Counted from the first letter of the stretch, positions 7,474 through 16,043 are shown. The stretch is DNA of 64,000 nt from Salinicoccus carnicancri Crm (GCF_000330705.1 NZ_ANAM01000010.1:1-64000); one strand, 5' to 3'. Program-made: numbers and translations. The notes: generated by a model not told the origin, from the sequence alone.

Positions 7474-8346
7474 TTACTGCAACTCGAAATCATCCACCAC
7501 AATCGCAGGCACTGTTATTTGGCCTCCCAGCGTAGATTCATAATCAAGCAAACCGAACGAGACACCCATTACTGTTATATAGTCATCTTCCAGTATACGA
7601 CCATCTTCCATTAAATCCTTGGCTACCTCAATATATATAACTTTATTATAGTCATCATTCACAGCAAGCCGCATTTGACTGTAATCATCACCGTCCATAA
7701 CCTGTATGATTTTACCGCTGAATTTGACTTTTTCCCCTGTGAATTCATCTGGATTTCTGGCCAGATCTTCATAGGAAATCCCCGTTTCGTAGCCCTGTTC
7801 CAGTTTTTCTTTTTCTTCTTTTTCTTTCTGCTTTGCAGCCTCTTCCTCTGCTTTCTTACGTTCAGCTTCCTCCTGCGCCTTTTTCTCCTCTTCGGCTTTT
7901 TCTTCCTTTTCTTTCTGCTTTGCAGCCTCTTCCTCTGCCTTCTTACGTTCAGCTTCCTCCTGCGCCTTTTTCTCCTCTTCGGCTTTTTCTCTTTCTTCTT
8001 TTTCCAGCTGAGCTTCATGTTCTCTGTTCTCAGCTTCCGCTTCTTCCATATCTTCATAAGGTTTCATTTCTTCTTTATAAGATTCAAAAGCCTCTTCCAC
8101 TTCCTGCAGTTCCTGCTGTACATTTTCCAATTCGGTTTTGTTAGTTTCAAGTTCCTCTTTAATTTTTCCATTTTCCGACTCTAAACTGTAGGTTTCACTT
8201 TTGGCAGTTGCCAATTGGTTTGAATTTGAAATATTAAACAACAGGCTGACAATTAGAATTATCATAAATATGCCTGATGTAATAACTGCTATTCTTCCCC
8301 ATCTGCTTTTCCAAAAGCGGATTATGGCACCCAATTTTTCTTTCAT
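7474..8346 (-). CDS. Membrane-anchored coiled-coil protein with C-terminal OB-like domain
   Basis: 290 residues. A short basic cytoplasmic N-terminus is followed by one transmembrane helix (about 18-38, VITSGIFMIILIVSLLF), then a long coiled coil (about 50-185) rich in Glu, Lys and Ala, then a compact domain (about 190-290) beginning YEDLARNPDEFTGEKVKFSGKIIQV. That C-terminal pattern is common in exported Bacillota proteins with an OB-like fold. The coiled coil contains an exact in-frame duplication of a 29-residue unit. The topology suggests an extracytoplasmic coiled coil holding the domain away from the membrane. Function unknown; no partner gene is apparent. The start ATG at 8346 follows an AGAGAGGG-like site. 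Confidence 0.7.
   Translation of the reverse strand: MKEKLGAIIRFWKSRWGRIAVITSGIFMIILIVSLLFNISNSNQLATAKSETYSLESENGKIKEELETNKTELENVQQELQEVEEAFESYKEEMKPYEDMEEAEAENREHEAQLEKEEREKAEEEKKAQEEAERKKAEEEAAKQKEKEEKAEEEKKAQEEAERKKAEEEAAKQKEKEEKEKLEQGYETGISYEDLARNPDEFTGEKVKFSGKIIQVMDGDDYSQMRLAVNDDYNKVIYIEVAKDLMEDGRILEDDYITVMGVSFGLLDYESTLGGQITVPAIVVDDFELQ
7824..7990. repeat. Two tandem copies of an 87-base unit inside a coding region
   Basis: The stretch from 7824 recurs at 7911 with almost no change (for example GCTTTC versus GCCTTC). It encodes the 29-residue coiled-coil unit starting AEEEKKAQEEAERKK twice. The unit is a multiple of three, so copy-number change would keep the frame. Confidence 0.9.
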
Positions 8347-8564
8347 GAAACAACCCTCTCTAATATATTTTAGTAACCTATGTACTTTTATGTAATTATA
8401 CCATATATTGTTAAATTAACCAGTACAACTTTTCTAATGAAATTTCTGTTAAGCGGCATCAGTTAGTTTTTTCATATTCTAAAATTATTGAAGAGAATGC
8501 ATGACAATGAGGGTAACAGGTTATAGAGGGGAGTACATCATATTTTTCACAGGGAGGGCTCAAC

Positions 8565-9746
8565 ATGACTGCCAGAACGCTTGGCCTTATTACAGCGCCA
8601 GGATACGCAGAGGAAATCATAGAAAAACTCAAGCAAGAACTCCCTGAGCTCATGGATTATTATATCCATGAACATATTGACTGGGATATCGAATATTATG
8701 TGGACAGTCTTACAGGAGCTACGAACCGTTCAGACAAAGCGTTGAAATGGACGCATGATAAAAAGACGGAGAAAGGGTGGGACTATGCCATCGCTCTGAC
8801 CGATCTTCCCCTATTCCACAATAGAAAACCAGTCACTGCCGAGGTAAGGAGCGAGGATAATGTTGCATTCATCAGTCTGCCCGGGTTTGGGCTGGCGCCA
8901 ATGTACAAGCGGGTGCGTGAATCCATACTGCAGCTGATGAACGAGATGTATTTCGGGAGCTCAGAAACAGACCGTGAGGAAGCGGAAGAGAAAATACGCT
9001 CGAAAGAGGATCGGTATGACAGGCTGAAAAACAAGAACTCCAGACGTCTCATCGGCAAAAGACCCTTTGAAATACTTTTCCCGCTGAGCCGTGAAACTCC
9101 TGAGGACCGGGATACAGAGCTCCACGCGCGCTTCACCGTGAAGTCACACATCAGCGGGTACATCCGGATCATTTCCGGAATGGTCAATGCGAATCGTCCA
9201 TTGAAGCTTTTCAGGGCGTTTCTTAAAATCATCATCATCGCCTTCACCACCGGCTCATATGCTCTTGTGTTCCCCACACTCTGGGAAATCAGTACCAACT
9301 ACAGCATCGGCCGTGCTGCGCTGATGACAATGGTTTCTATTACGGCCCTTGTTGCCTGGATCATCATTTCCAACAACCTCTGGGAAAAGAGTATGGATGA
9401 AGATCAGCCGTTCATCCGCAGACTGTATAACACAGCGACATTTTCCACACTGCTTCTGACGGTACTGATGTACTATGTGCTGCTCTTCATCATGTTTACA
9501 ACAATCGCACTATTGCTCATACCTCCCACCCAGGTAGCGTCAAATATATCCGGGCAGTCCGCACATCTCACCGATTACCTCTTCACCACTTGGATAGGAA
9601 CAAGCCTCTCCATCATAATCGGTGCCCTCGGTACTGCATTTGATAAAGAAGACATCCTGCTAAACAGCACATATGGCTATCGGCAGCAGCAGCGCAGGGA
9701 AACGATACGCCAGATCGAGCGGGAAGCGGAATCGGATGATGGGTGA
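8565..9746 (+). CDS. Conserved membrane protein of unknown function
   Basis: 393 residues. A soluble N-terminal domain (1-210) starting TARTLGLITAPGYAEEI is followed by four predicted membrane helices at about 217-237, 251-271, 293-320 and 341-361, and a charged C-terminal tail rich in Arg and Glu. Homologues in Gram-positive genomes are sometimes labelled 5,10-methylene-tetrahydrofolate dehydrogenase, a name nothing in this sequence supports. The ATG at 8565 has AGGGAGGG six bases upstream. It appears to be a single-gene unit, with no operon partner on either side to hint at its role. Confidence 0.75.
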   Translation: MTARTLGLITAPGYAEEIIEKLKQELPELMDYYIHEHIDWDIEYYVDSLTGATNRSDKALKWTHDKKTEKGWDYAIALTDLPLFHNRKPVTAEVRSEDNVAFISLPGFGLAPMYKRVRESILQLMNEMYFGSSETDREEAEEKIRSKEDRYDRLKNKNSRRLIGKRPFEILFPLSRETPEDRDTELHARFTVKSHISGYIRIISGMVNANRPLKLFRAFLKIIIIAFTTGSYALVFPTLWEISTNYSIGRAALMTMVSITALVAWIIISNNLWEKSMDEDQPFIRRLYNTATFSTLLLTVLMYYVLLFIMFTTIALLLIPPTQVASNISGQSAHLTDYLFTTWIGTSLSIIIGALGTAFDKEDILLNSTYGYRQQQRRETIRQIEREAESDDG

Positions 9747-10088
9747 AAAGAGTGAAGAAATTAACGTAACTGTAAATATGTAATTGGAGTGGGCTATATC
9801 TGGCGGCACTTATTATGAAAAGAGTAATTAAAATCCAGGGGAAGTACCAAAGCAATCTCATGGCACCTCCATTTCATACAATTTAAAGACGAACTTTGGG
9901 ATGCTGAAGATGTTCGGCACCCTTGTTCTTTAACCATCAACTATCGATGTTTTACAGATTAGTGTTCAAACACTGTTCCAGCGGAATGTTACTGTGAAAT
10001 CATACGGAAAACTCAATAGGGACGAGTTGGTATCAGCTGAAGATGTTTATAATTCAATTATTATTACACGGCTTCCAAAAGACACGAA
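9747..10088. other. Intergenic stretch without a recognisable gene
   Basis: About 340 bases between two convergent units. I translated all frames by eye and found only short open frames lacking ribosome binding sites. A 60-codon plus-strand frame starting at 9994 runs into the terminator and the ABC permease gene and is not credible. Confidence 0.5.
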
Positions 10089-10115
10089 AAAACCCGGGAT
10101 CAAGTCCCGGGTTTT
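10089..10115. terminator. Rho-independent terminator of the ABC transporter operon
   Basis: AAAACCCGGGA, loop TCAAG, then the complement and TTTT. The stem is strong and symmetrical, so it can act in both directions; it ends the minus-strand transporter operon. Confidence 0.88.
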
Positions 10116-10127
10116 CCAATCATGTTC

Positions 10128-10823
10128 CTACACATATCCTCTTCTCATTCTGTTCTCCACTTTGTTCATCAGATAAGTCAGCAGTCCGCAGATTGCCCAG
10201 TACACGAGTGCGGCGGCGACAAAGGCTTCCAGATAGCTGAATGTCTGCGCCCCGACGAGCCTTGCCTGGGCGAAGATGTCGACCACGGTCACCAGGAATG
10301 CAAGTGACAATGCTTTGATGATGATCAGAAATGCGTTCATGGTGTCGGGCAAGGCCTCTGTCATCACCTGCGGCACGATGACTTTCCTCAAGGTCTGTGT
10401 CGTACTGTATCCGAGCGACTGTGCCGCTTCTATCTGGTCTTTATCCAGCGAGTGCAGGGCACCTCTGATAATCTCCGATTGGAATACTGAATAGCAGATG
10501 CTGAAGGTCACGATGACGACAGCGGCGGAGTTCAGAGATGCCGGGTCGAAAGGCACTCCGAATAAAGACAGGAAATATGAAATGGCAAGCGGCAGCGAAT
10601 AATACACCAGATATAGAAGCACCACATTCGGCGTTCCTCTCAGGAATGACTGCAGCACATCGAGGATCTGTTTGATGACAGGGATGTTCAGGCTCTGGAT
10701 ATAAGTGAGTACAGCACCCAGCATGAATGACAATAGGAGAATGATCAATGCCAGAAGCAGTGTTTTGGGTACGACCCTGATGATTTCAATCAGACTTTCA
10801 AAGACTGTCATGATATCAAACAT
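10128..10823 (-). CDS. Amino-acid ABC transporter permease (cystine type)
   Basis: A 231-residue inner-membrane permease of the polar amino acid (HisM/GlnP-like) family, resembling TcyM of Bacillus. It has about five hydrophobic helices and the EAA loop QIEAAQSLGYSTTQTLRKVIVPQ that contacts the ATPase. It is the last gene of a four-gene transporter operon and overlaps the preceding permease gene by eight bases, so the two are probably translationally coupled. Together they should form a heterodimeric channel. A cystine or other sulfur-containing amino acid substrate is an inference from overall similarity and from the divergently oriented acyl-CoA-dehydrogenase-like gene. Confidence 0.87.
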   Translation of the reverse strand: MFDIMTVFESLIEIIRVVPKTLLLALIILLLSFMLGAVLTYIQSLNIPVIKQILDVLQSFLRGTPNVVLLYLVYYSLPLAISYFLSLFGVPFDPASLNSAAVVIVTFSICYSVFQSEIIRGALHSLDKDQIEAAQSLGYSTTQTLRKVIVPQVMTEALPDTMNAFLIIIKALSLAFLVTVVDIFAQARLVGAQTFSYLEAFVAAALVYWAICGLLTYLMNKVENRMRRGYV

Positions 10824-11538
10824 TGTATCCTGCCTCCCTCGTCATATCATAACCTGTCCTTCTGAGCACTCGCCTCTTCCTTCTTTCCAAATATCTGATG
10901 AGCTGCTCTGATGCGAATGATATGCCCCAATAGACGAATGCCACTGTCAGAAAGACCTCCACCTGCTGCATGCCGAATGACCCGGAACTGATGATAGTTG
11001 CAAGTCCCATGATGTCCACGACACCGATGGCGAACACAAGGGAACTGTCATGGATCAGATGGATGAGTGCGTTACCCAGACCCGGCAGAGCAATGGGCGT
11101 CATCTGCGGAAGGATTATTCTCGTGAATTTCTGAAGTCCATTGTATCCAAGGCTGTCCGCCGCTTCATGCTGACCTTTTTCTATTGCCATGTATGCCGGC
11201 CTGATCACTTCCGACATATATGCGCCGTTATATATTATCAGGCAGACGATTGCAGCCGTCACCGCACTTATATTGCTTACATTGAATCCAAGCATCTGGA
11301 GGAACACCGGAATCCCGAAAAAGAACAGGAACAGCTGCAGCAGAATGGGGATGCTTCTTGTAAACGATATATACAGGTCGGTCATGAAATTAAGCACGGG
11401 CACTTTCTTTATCCTCACTGCCGCCACAAATATGCTCAATAAAAATCCGGCAACTGCTGAGACCACTACGATGAGCAGTGTCACCGGGATGACCGATAGA
11501 AATTCCGGCAGGATTCCGATCATATATTGAAGATCCAC
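10816..11538 (-). CDS. Amino-acid ABC transporter permease (cystine type)
   Basis: A 240-residue permease of the same family as its downstream partner, resembling TcyL. The EAA loop is EKGQHEAADSLGYNGLQKF, followed by RIILPQMTPIALPGLGNALI. The start is GTG at 11538, about seven bases after AGGAGGG. The hydrophobic N-terminal helix (PEFLSVIPVTLLIVVVSAVAG) matches the first membrane segment of such permeases. The spacing of 33 bases from the binding-protein gene, and the overlap with the next permease, place it in the middle of the operon. Confidence 0.87.
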   Translation of the reverse strand: MDLQYMIGILPEFLSVIPVTLLIVVVSAVAGFLLSIFVAAVRIKKVPVLNFMTDLYISFTRSIPILLQLFLFFFGIPVFLQMLGFNVSNISAVTAAIVCLIIYNGAYMSEVIRPAYMAIEKGQHEAADSLGYNGLQKFTRIILPQMTPIALPGLGNALIHLIHDSSLVFAIGVVDIMGLATIISSGSFGMQQVEVFLTVAFVYWGISFASEQLIRYLERRKRRVLRRTGYDMTREAGYNV

Positions 11539-11571
11539 TATTCACCCTCCTATCCATGCGCCGTCCATAAA

Positions 11572-12399
11572 TTATTCGTACTGGAAGATGTCCTCTCCGT
11601 AAAACTCATTGGAAATATCGGACAATATCCCATCACCTTTCAGTTCCGCCAGAGCTTCCCCGACCTGTTCGTTCAGTTCGGCATTTTCATCGGAATCGTG
11701 AATCATGAAATAGGTCGGATTCACTTCAACGGGTTCGGTTATATGTATGTCCAGTCCACCCTCCTCGATAATTTCACCCTGCCCGAGGTTGGAAGGATTG
11801 ACGAATGCATCATATGTACCCGTATCGACTTCCTTCAGCCGGTCGGAAGTCGGAATGCCGCCGTCGGACGTTTCGAAATCAATCTGATTATCCGGATGCG
11901 CCTCGTTGTAGGCTGTCAACAAGTTGAAGACCCCTCCCGTCGGTGTCACAGGTGCCACTTTTTTCCCTGCAAGATCATCAAGTGTTTCAATCTCACCGTC
12001 CATGTTACCGGTCGCATAGATTTTCATAAGGCTGAAGCCGTTATGTTCAGATGGAATCAGATAACTGTCTTCACGCTCTTCAGACAGGATCAGCCCCTGT
12101 GCAATCATGTCATATTGCCCGGTATCCAGACCGATTTCTGCTGCACTGTCACTCGTGCCCTGTATATTGAATTCATAGTCTTCCAGCTTCTCGTCGACTT
12201 CTTTTAAGATTTCAACTTCATAGCCGGTCAGTTCACCGTCTTCACCCGTATAGCTGAGTGGTTTCGATGACGAAGGCACAGCCACTTCCACTGTTCTTGT
12301 TCCATTTTCGTCGGCTGTGGCATTTTCTTCAGCCCCACTGCCGCAGCCGGCAAGAGCGGCTCCTGCGAATACTGTAAACAATAATAATTTTTTCATCAT
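11572..12399 (-). CDS. Amino-acid-binding lipoprotein of the ABC transporter
   Basis: A 275-residue extracellular solute-binding protein of family 3. The signal peptide LLLFTVFAGAALAGC ends in a lipobox with the modified cysteine near residue 19, so it is tethered to the outer face of the membrane. The mature part begins with an acidic linker and then the family motifs SKPLSYTGEDGELTGYEVEI and GQYDMIAQGLILSEER. It captures the substrate and hands it to the two permeases. It most resembles the TcyJ/TcyK cystine and sulfur-compound binders of Bacillus; glutamine-like ligands are the alternative. A GGGAG site precedes two consecutive ATG codons. Confidence 0.87.
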   Translation of the reverse strand: MMKKLLLFTVFAGAALAGCGSGAEENATADENGTRTVEVAVPSSSKPLSYTGEDGELTGYEVEILKEVDEKLEDYEFNIQGTSDSAAEIGLDTGQYDMIAQGLILSEEREDSYLIPSEHNGFSLMKIYATGNMDGEIETLDDLAGKKVAPVTPTGGVFNLLTAYNEAHPDNQIDFETSDGGIPTSDRLKEVDTGTYDAFVNPSNLGQGEIIEEGGLDIHITEPVEVNPTYFMIHDSDENAELNEQVGEALAELKGDGILSDISNEFYGEDIFQYE

Positions 12400-12413
12400 C
12401 TATTCTCCCGTCC

Positions 12414-13157
12414 TTAATGAACTGCTGTATAGAATTTATTCAAAAACTGCTGTGTCCTGGTGTTAGTCGATTGACTGAAGATTTCTTCCGGGGTGCCCGA
12501 TTCAGCAATCCGGCCCTTATCCATGAACACAATCTTGTCTGATATATCCCGTGCAAACGACATTTCATGCGTCACCAGCATTATGGTCATGCCTGATTTC
12601 GCCACTTCCTCGATGGATTTCAACACTTCGCCGACCAGTTCAGGGTCCAGCGCTGAAGTCGGTTCATCAAAAAGTATGACTTCAGGTTCCACTGCAAGCG
12701 CCCTGGCAATGCTGACACGCTGCTGCTGTCCACCGGACAGCTGGCTGGGATACGCATCCACTTTTGCTTCGAGTCCCACCCTCTTCAATTCTTGCATGCT
12801 TTTTTCATAGGCTTCCTTCCTGGATTTTTTCTGCACAACCATCTGGGCATCCATCACGTTTTCAATCGCCGTCTTATTTTTAAAAAGGTTGTATTGCTGG
12901 AATACCATCGCTGTTTTCCTTCTGAGGTTCAGCGCCTCCTTTTTACTGATCCTGCTGTAATCATAGTCCAGGCCACCAAGGGAGATAAATCCGCTGTCCG
13001 GCCTTTCAAGAAGGTTGATGCACCGGAGCAGACTCGTTTTCCCTGTGCCGCTGGGGCCGATCAGTGTAACGACTTCACCCTTTTTCACATCAAGATTGAT
13101 ATCATCCAGTACCTGACTGCCATCAAATGACAATTTCAGATTTCTTAAACTAAGCAT
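12414..13157 (-). CDS. Amino-acid ABC transporter ATP-binding protein
   Basis: A 247-residue ABC ATPase energising the transporter downstream. Visible motifs are Walker A GPSGTGKTS (about 34-42), the Q-loop FQQYNLF, signature LSGGQQQR, Walker B VILFDEPTSALD and the switch histidine in LVTHEMSF. It belongs to the GlnQ/TcyN group. It is first in the operon, and the 178-base gap to the divergent gene contains a perfect palindrome that may control both directions. Confidence 0.92.
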   Translation of the reverse strand: MLSLRNLKLSFDGSQVLDDINLDVKKGEVVTLIGPSGTGKTSLLRCINLLERPDSGFISLGGLDYDYSRISKKEALNLRRKTAMVFQQYNLFKNKTAIENVMDAQMVVQKKSRKEAYEKSMQELKRVGLEAKVDAYPSQLSGGQQQRVSIARALAVEPEVILFDEPTSALDPELVGEVLKSIEEVAKSGMTIMLVTHEMSFARDISDKIVFMDKGRIAESGTPEEIFSQSTNTRTQQFLNKFYTAVH

Positions 13158-13221
13158 AATGTCACCCGCTGTATATGTATTCTGAACAATTTAAATATAC
13201 GCTTCATTATAAACGCTATAA

Positions 13222-13238
13222 CCTACTTGTCAAGTAGG
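13222..13238. promoter_or_regulatory. Perfect palindrome in a divergent promoter region
   Basis: CCTACTTG, one T, then CAAGTAGG. It is nearly central between the ABC ATPase start (13157) and the acyl-CoA-dehydrogenase-like start (13336), a position expected for an operator serving both genes. The sequence does not match a CymR or cre site that I recognise. Confidence 0.5.
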
Positions 13239-13335
13239 GATTGATCAAGCCCCGTCTATTGAAATCATATGTCGAATAATGTAATAATAGAATAATTCAT
13301 AGTATAATTGTGGGTTTTTTGAGAGGAGTCATAAT

Positions 13336-14517
13336 GTGGGTACATTACAGGAAATTGATATGAAAGAACGGCTGGAACTCATGGAGGAGACAGCCAGCAG
13401 ATTCAGTGATACTTCGAGGGAGCATGATGAGAATGTCACCTTCCCCTTCGAGAATTTCGAAGCCTTGAAGAAAATCGGCTATCCGCAGGTGACCATCCCG
13501 AAAGAGTACGGCGGTGGCGGCATCTCTTTATGGGAAATGCTGAAACATCAGGAGATCATCGCCAAGTATGACGGGGCGACTGCCCTGTCGATCGGCTGGC
13601 ATATGGGCATCATCATGGACCTTGGAGAGAAAAAGTCCTGGGATGAGGAAAAATACCGGAAAGTTGCGGAGGATGTGATTGAAAACGGGGCACTCATCAA
13701 TAATCTTGCGACGGAACCCGCAACAGGGAGCCCGACCAGGGGGGGCAGACCTGAAACGTCCGCCCGGAAGGATGGCGGCAAATATATCCTCAATGGCAAA
13801 AAGACATTTGCCACACTGTCCCCCATCCTTAAATACGCTGTCGTCAGTGCCACCATCGAAGAGACGGGTGAAGTCGGAAATTTCGTCGTGGATACCGATC
13901 TCAAAGGCGTACATGTCGATGAAACATGGAACTCAGTCGCCATGCGGGCCTCCGGCAGCCATGATTTCATAATGGATGATGTCGAGGTGGAGGAAGAAGA
14001 CCTCGTCTCCTTCAGGACACCCGGTAGGAAATCACCGGCGGGGTGGCTGCTGCACATACCGGTATGCTACCTCGGCATTGCACGCGCAGCACAGGAAGCT
14101 GCTGTGAGGTTTGCATCAGTCTATTCCCCCAACAGCATCAAAGGGACCATTTCCGAACTGCCCAATGTACAGGAAAAGCTCGGACGCATCGAACTGATGC
14201 TCCTCGAGGCGGAACACTTCCTTTACTCCGTAGCAAGGAAATGGGACGAAAGTGACGAAGATGCAAGGCAGCAGATGGGCGGCGAACTCGGTGCCGTCAA
14301 GACATCCATCGTCAATAAGGCGGTCGAAGCCGTCGATCTATCCATGAGAGTCGTCGGAGCGAAAAGCCTCTCTGCAGACAATGAACTTCAGCGGCACTAC
14401 CGGAACGTCCGGGCAGGACTCCACAACCCGCCGATGGACGACATGGTCGTCATCGGCCTCGCCAAGGAGTCGATTGAGCGGATCAGGGACACGGAAAGAG
14501 AAGCGAGCGGTATATGA
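13336..14517 (+). CDS. Acyl-CoA dehydrogenase family protein (possibly sulfur-acquisition monooxygenase)
   Basis: 393 residues with the acyl-CoA dehydrogenase fold: GYPQVTIPKEYGGGGISLWEML in the N-terminal helical domain, TEPATGSPTRGG in the middle barrel, SVAMRASGSHDFIMDDVEV, and VVGAKSLSADNELQRHYRNVRAG at the C-terminus. Homologues include both true dehydrogenases and flavin-dependent oxygenases such as SfnB/DszC-type desulfurising enzymes. Its divergent position next to a cystine-type transporter favours the latter (inference). The start is GTG at 13336, after GAGAGGAG; an overlapping ATG two bases earlier is out of frame. Its natural terminator downstream has been split by an insertion sequence. 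Confidence 0.78.
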   Translation: MGTLQEIDMKERLELMEETASRFSDTSREHDENVTFPFENFEALKKIGYPQVTIPKEYGGGGISLWEMLKHQEIIAKYDGATALSIGWHMGIIMDLGEKKSWDEEKYRKVAEDVIENGALINNLATEPATGSPTRGGRPETSARKDGGKYILNGKKTFATLSPILKYAVVSATIEETGEVGNFVVDTDLKGVHVDETWNSVAMRASGSHDFIMDDVEVEEEDLVSFRTPGRKSPAGWLLHIPVCYLGIARAAQEAAVRFASVYSPNSIKGTISELPNVQEKLGRIELMLLEAEHFLYSVARKWDESDEDARQQMGGELGAVKTSIVNKAVEAVDLSMRVVGAKSLSADNELQRHYRNVRAGLHNPPMDDMVVIGLAKESIERIRDTEREASGI

Positions 14518-14524
14518 TGCACGT

Positions 14525-14541
14525 AAATAACCTGGAAACGG
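14525..14541. terminator. Left arm of a terminator split by the insertion sequence
   Basis: AAATAACCTGGAAACGG, perfectly complementary over 17 bases to 16044-16060 on the far side of the IS. Together, with a four-base AGAA loop, they form a bidirectional terminator between the convergent genes ending at 14517 and 16117. Confidence 0.85.
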
Positions 14542-14574
14542 AGATGAAGTGAACCCTAAAAGTTGAACTTTTGG

Positions 14575-15507
14575 TTAAGCCATTTTATTAAAGGTATGTC
14601 TTCTGTAATTCACAGGAGACATGCCTTTTAATTTTGTTTTAATTCTATCATGGTTATAAAAATCGATATATTGATGAATCGCAGACGCCAGTTCTGTATA
14701 GGTCGTGAACTGTTCGCCATAAAACATTTCCTGTTTAAGCAGCCCAAAGAAGTTCTCCATCGGTGAATTATCCAGACAATTTCCTTTTCTGGACATACTT
14801 TGGAAGGTCTTATTCCGCTTAAGGTATTTGACCCACTTTTTATGCTGATAGTGCCAGCCCTGATCCGAGTGGAGCGTCATTCGATAGTCCAATGCCGGTC
14901 GGTGTTCAATCAATTCTTTTAAAGGATCGATTGCGATGTCGAGCGTCGGGGAACGACTGATTTTATAAGTACATATCTCTCCGCTGAACGCATCCATGAA
15001 CGGTGACAAGTAAAGCTTTTCTCCAGAGGCTGAAATGTTGAATTGAGTGACATCCGTCAATACTTTTTGATACGGGCGATCTGTTTTAAACCGGCGGCTC
15101 AGTGTGTTCTTAGCCACTTTACCGACTTTGCCTTTATATGACTTATATTGACGGTTTCTATGTTTAAATTTGACGCAAAGCAATTGATATTTCCGCATCA
15201 AACGCAGTACTTTCTTGTGATTCACGACAAACCCTCTATTTTTCAAGGCCAAACAGACCCGACGGTAGCCGTATCTTTCCTTACTTTCAGTCACAATTTC
15301 CTTGATGGATTGGACGATTTCAGTTTCTTTATGATCTTCCTCAGGCAACCGATCATTCCAGTACTTAAATACACTTTTAGCGATCTTTGCGGCCTCAAGC
15401 AGCTCTTTAAGCTGATAGAGACCGGTTTCCCTTAACTCTATTATCGCTCTAACTATTTCTTTGTTCGTTTGTCTCGAGCTAAGGATTGTAACTTTTTCCC
15501 AGGGCAA
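14575..15507 (-). CDS. IS3-family transposase, catalytic subunit (OrfB)
   Basis: 310 residues with an rve integrase core and the DDE triad: Asp in LTDVTQFN, Asp in LHSDQGWHY, Glu in NSPMENFFGLLK. N-terminal HTH_21-like segment precedes (KERYGYRRVCLALKNRGF). It overlaps orfA by 29 bases and lies in the +1 frame relative to it, not the -1 frame usual for IS3 elements. A TTG at 15507 is preceded six bases earlier by GGAGG, so it may be translated by reinitiation. Confidence 0.92.
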   Translation of the reverse strand: MPWEKVTILSSRQTNKEIVRAIIELRETGLYQLKELLEAAKIAKSVFKYWNDRLPEEDHKETEIVQSIKEIVTESKERYGYRRVCLALKNRGFVVNHKKVLRLMRKYQLLCVKFKHRNRQYKSYKGKVGKVAKNTLSRRFKTDRPYQKVLTDVTQFNISASGEKLYLSPFMDAFSGEICTYKISRSPTLDIAIDPLKELIEHRPALDYRMTLHSDQGWHYQHKKWVKYLKRNKTFQSMSRKGNCLDNSPMENFFGLLKQEMFYGEQFTTYTELASAIHQYIDFYNHDRIKTKLKGMSPVNYRRHTFNKMA

Positions 15508-15985
15508 TGGCGACCTCCAACTGACGTTTTTCTACCCTTAAACACGCCAGTTCTTCCCGTTCCGTTTCGTTCAATGGTGCCTTCTCATCTTGTTTCTTCT
15601 TGGATTGTTTCTGATTCATCGGTTTAGACGACCTGCCTTTCGGTTTGGTTTCTAAACCCAGAATACCATATTGGTTATACTTGCTCTGCCACTGTGCAAT
15701 CAGTGAAGGATTGGGGATGTTAAATGCATTTGCCGTTTCCCTGTATGATAACTGGTGTTCTATACGGTACTGGAGGACATCGAGTTTAAATGATTTCGAA
15801 TAGGTTGACCTTGTCATCCCAACTGTCATCCCTTGCACACCGTTTTGGTTAAATTGATTAATCCACGTTCTGAGTAATTTAGTATCTATTTTATACTTTT
15901 CCGATAATTTATCGTAACCCAGATTCCCTTTTAAATATTCATGAATCATCTTCAGCTTAAAATCTATTGCATGTTTTCTGTACAT
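15479..15985 (-). CDS. IS3-family transposase, DNA-binding subunit (OrfA)
   Basis: 168 residues with two helix-turn-helix segments (about 15-50, YLKGNLGYDKLSEKYKID; about 70-105, LSYRETANAFNIPNPSL), a lysine-rich linker and a C-terminal leucine-zipper-like helix (ELACLRVEKRQLEVAIALG). This is the IS150-group OrfA layout. It recognises the terminal inverted repeats. Near its end it contains G GGA AAA, a classical -1 slippery heptamer, but the -1 frame closes after about a dozen codons here. Confidence 0.9.
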   Translation of the reverse strand: MYRKHAIDFKLKMIHEYLKGNLGYDKLSEKYKIDTKLLRTWINQFNQNGVQGMTVGMTRSTYSKSFKLDVLQYRIEHQLSYRETANAFNIPNPSLIAQWQSKYNQYGILGLETKPKGRSSKPMNQKQSKKKQDEKAPLNETEREELACLRVEKRQLEVAIALGKSYNP

Positions 15986-16043
15986 ATAAAAGCACCCCTA
16001 AAGTTGAATTTTGGAGTTCAACTTTAGGGGTGCACCTCAAGAA

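Larger units (their letters stand above)
14545..16039 (-). mobile_element. IS3-family insertion sequence (IS150-like), 1495 bp
   Basis: The ends are imperfect inverted repeats beginning TGAAGTGAACCC (left) and TGAGGTGCACCC (right, read inward); 21 of the first 25 positions match. A three-base direct repeat AGA (14542-14544 and 16040-16042) flanks the element, as expected for this family. It carries two overlapping frames, orfA (15479-15985) and orfB (14575-15507). The right end also carries a 17-bp-arm hairpin (15992-16008 with 16017-16033) in front of orfA, which could block transposase expression from outside transcripts. The element is intact in outline and sits in a terminator loop. Confidence 0.92.

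Noticed and set aside
7824-7990. CRISPR-like repetition
   Set aside because: Only two 87-base copies, directly adjacent, coding and without spacers.
7675-8184. Plus-strand frame encoding a phenylalanine- and leucine-rich protein
   Set aside because: It is the mirror image of the Glu/Lys coiled coil encoded on the minus strand.
9994-10176. Small 60-codon protein gene on the plus strand
   Set aside because: It runs through the strong terminator at 10089-10115 and into the permease gene, with no ribosome binding site.
11527-12207. 226-codon plus-strand frame opposite the binding-protein gene
   Set aside because: Antisense to a lipoprotein with signal peptide, lipobox and family 3 motifs.
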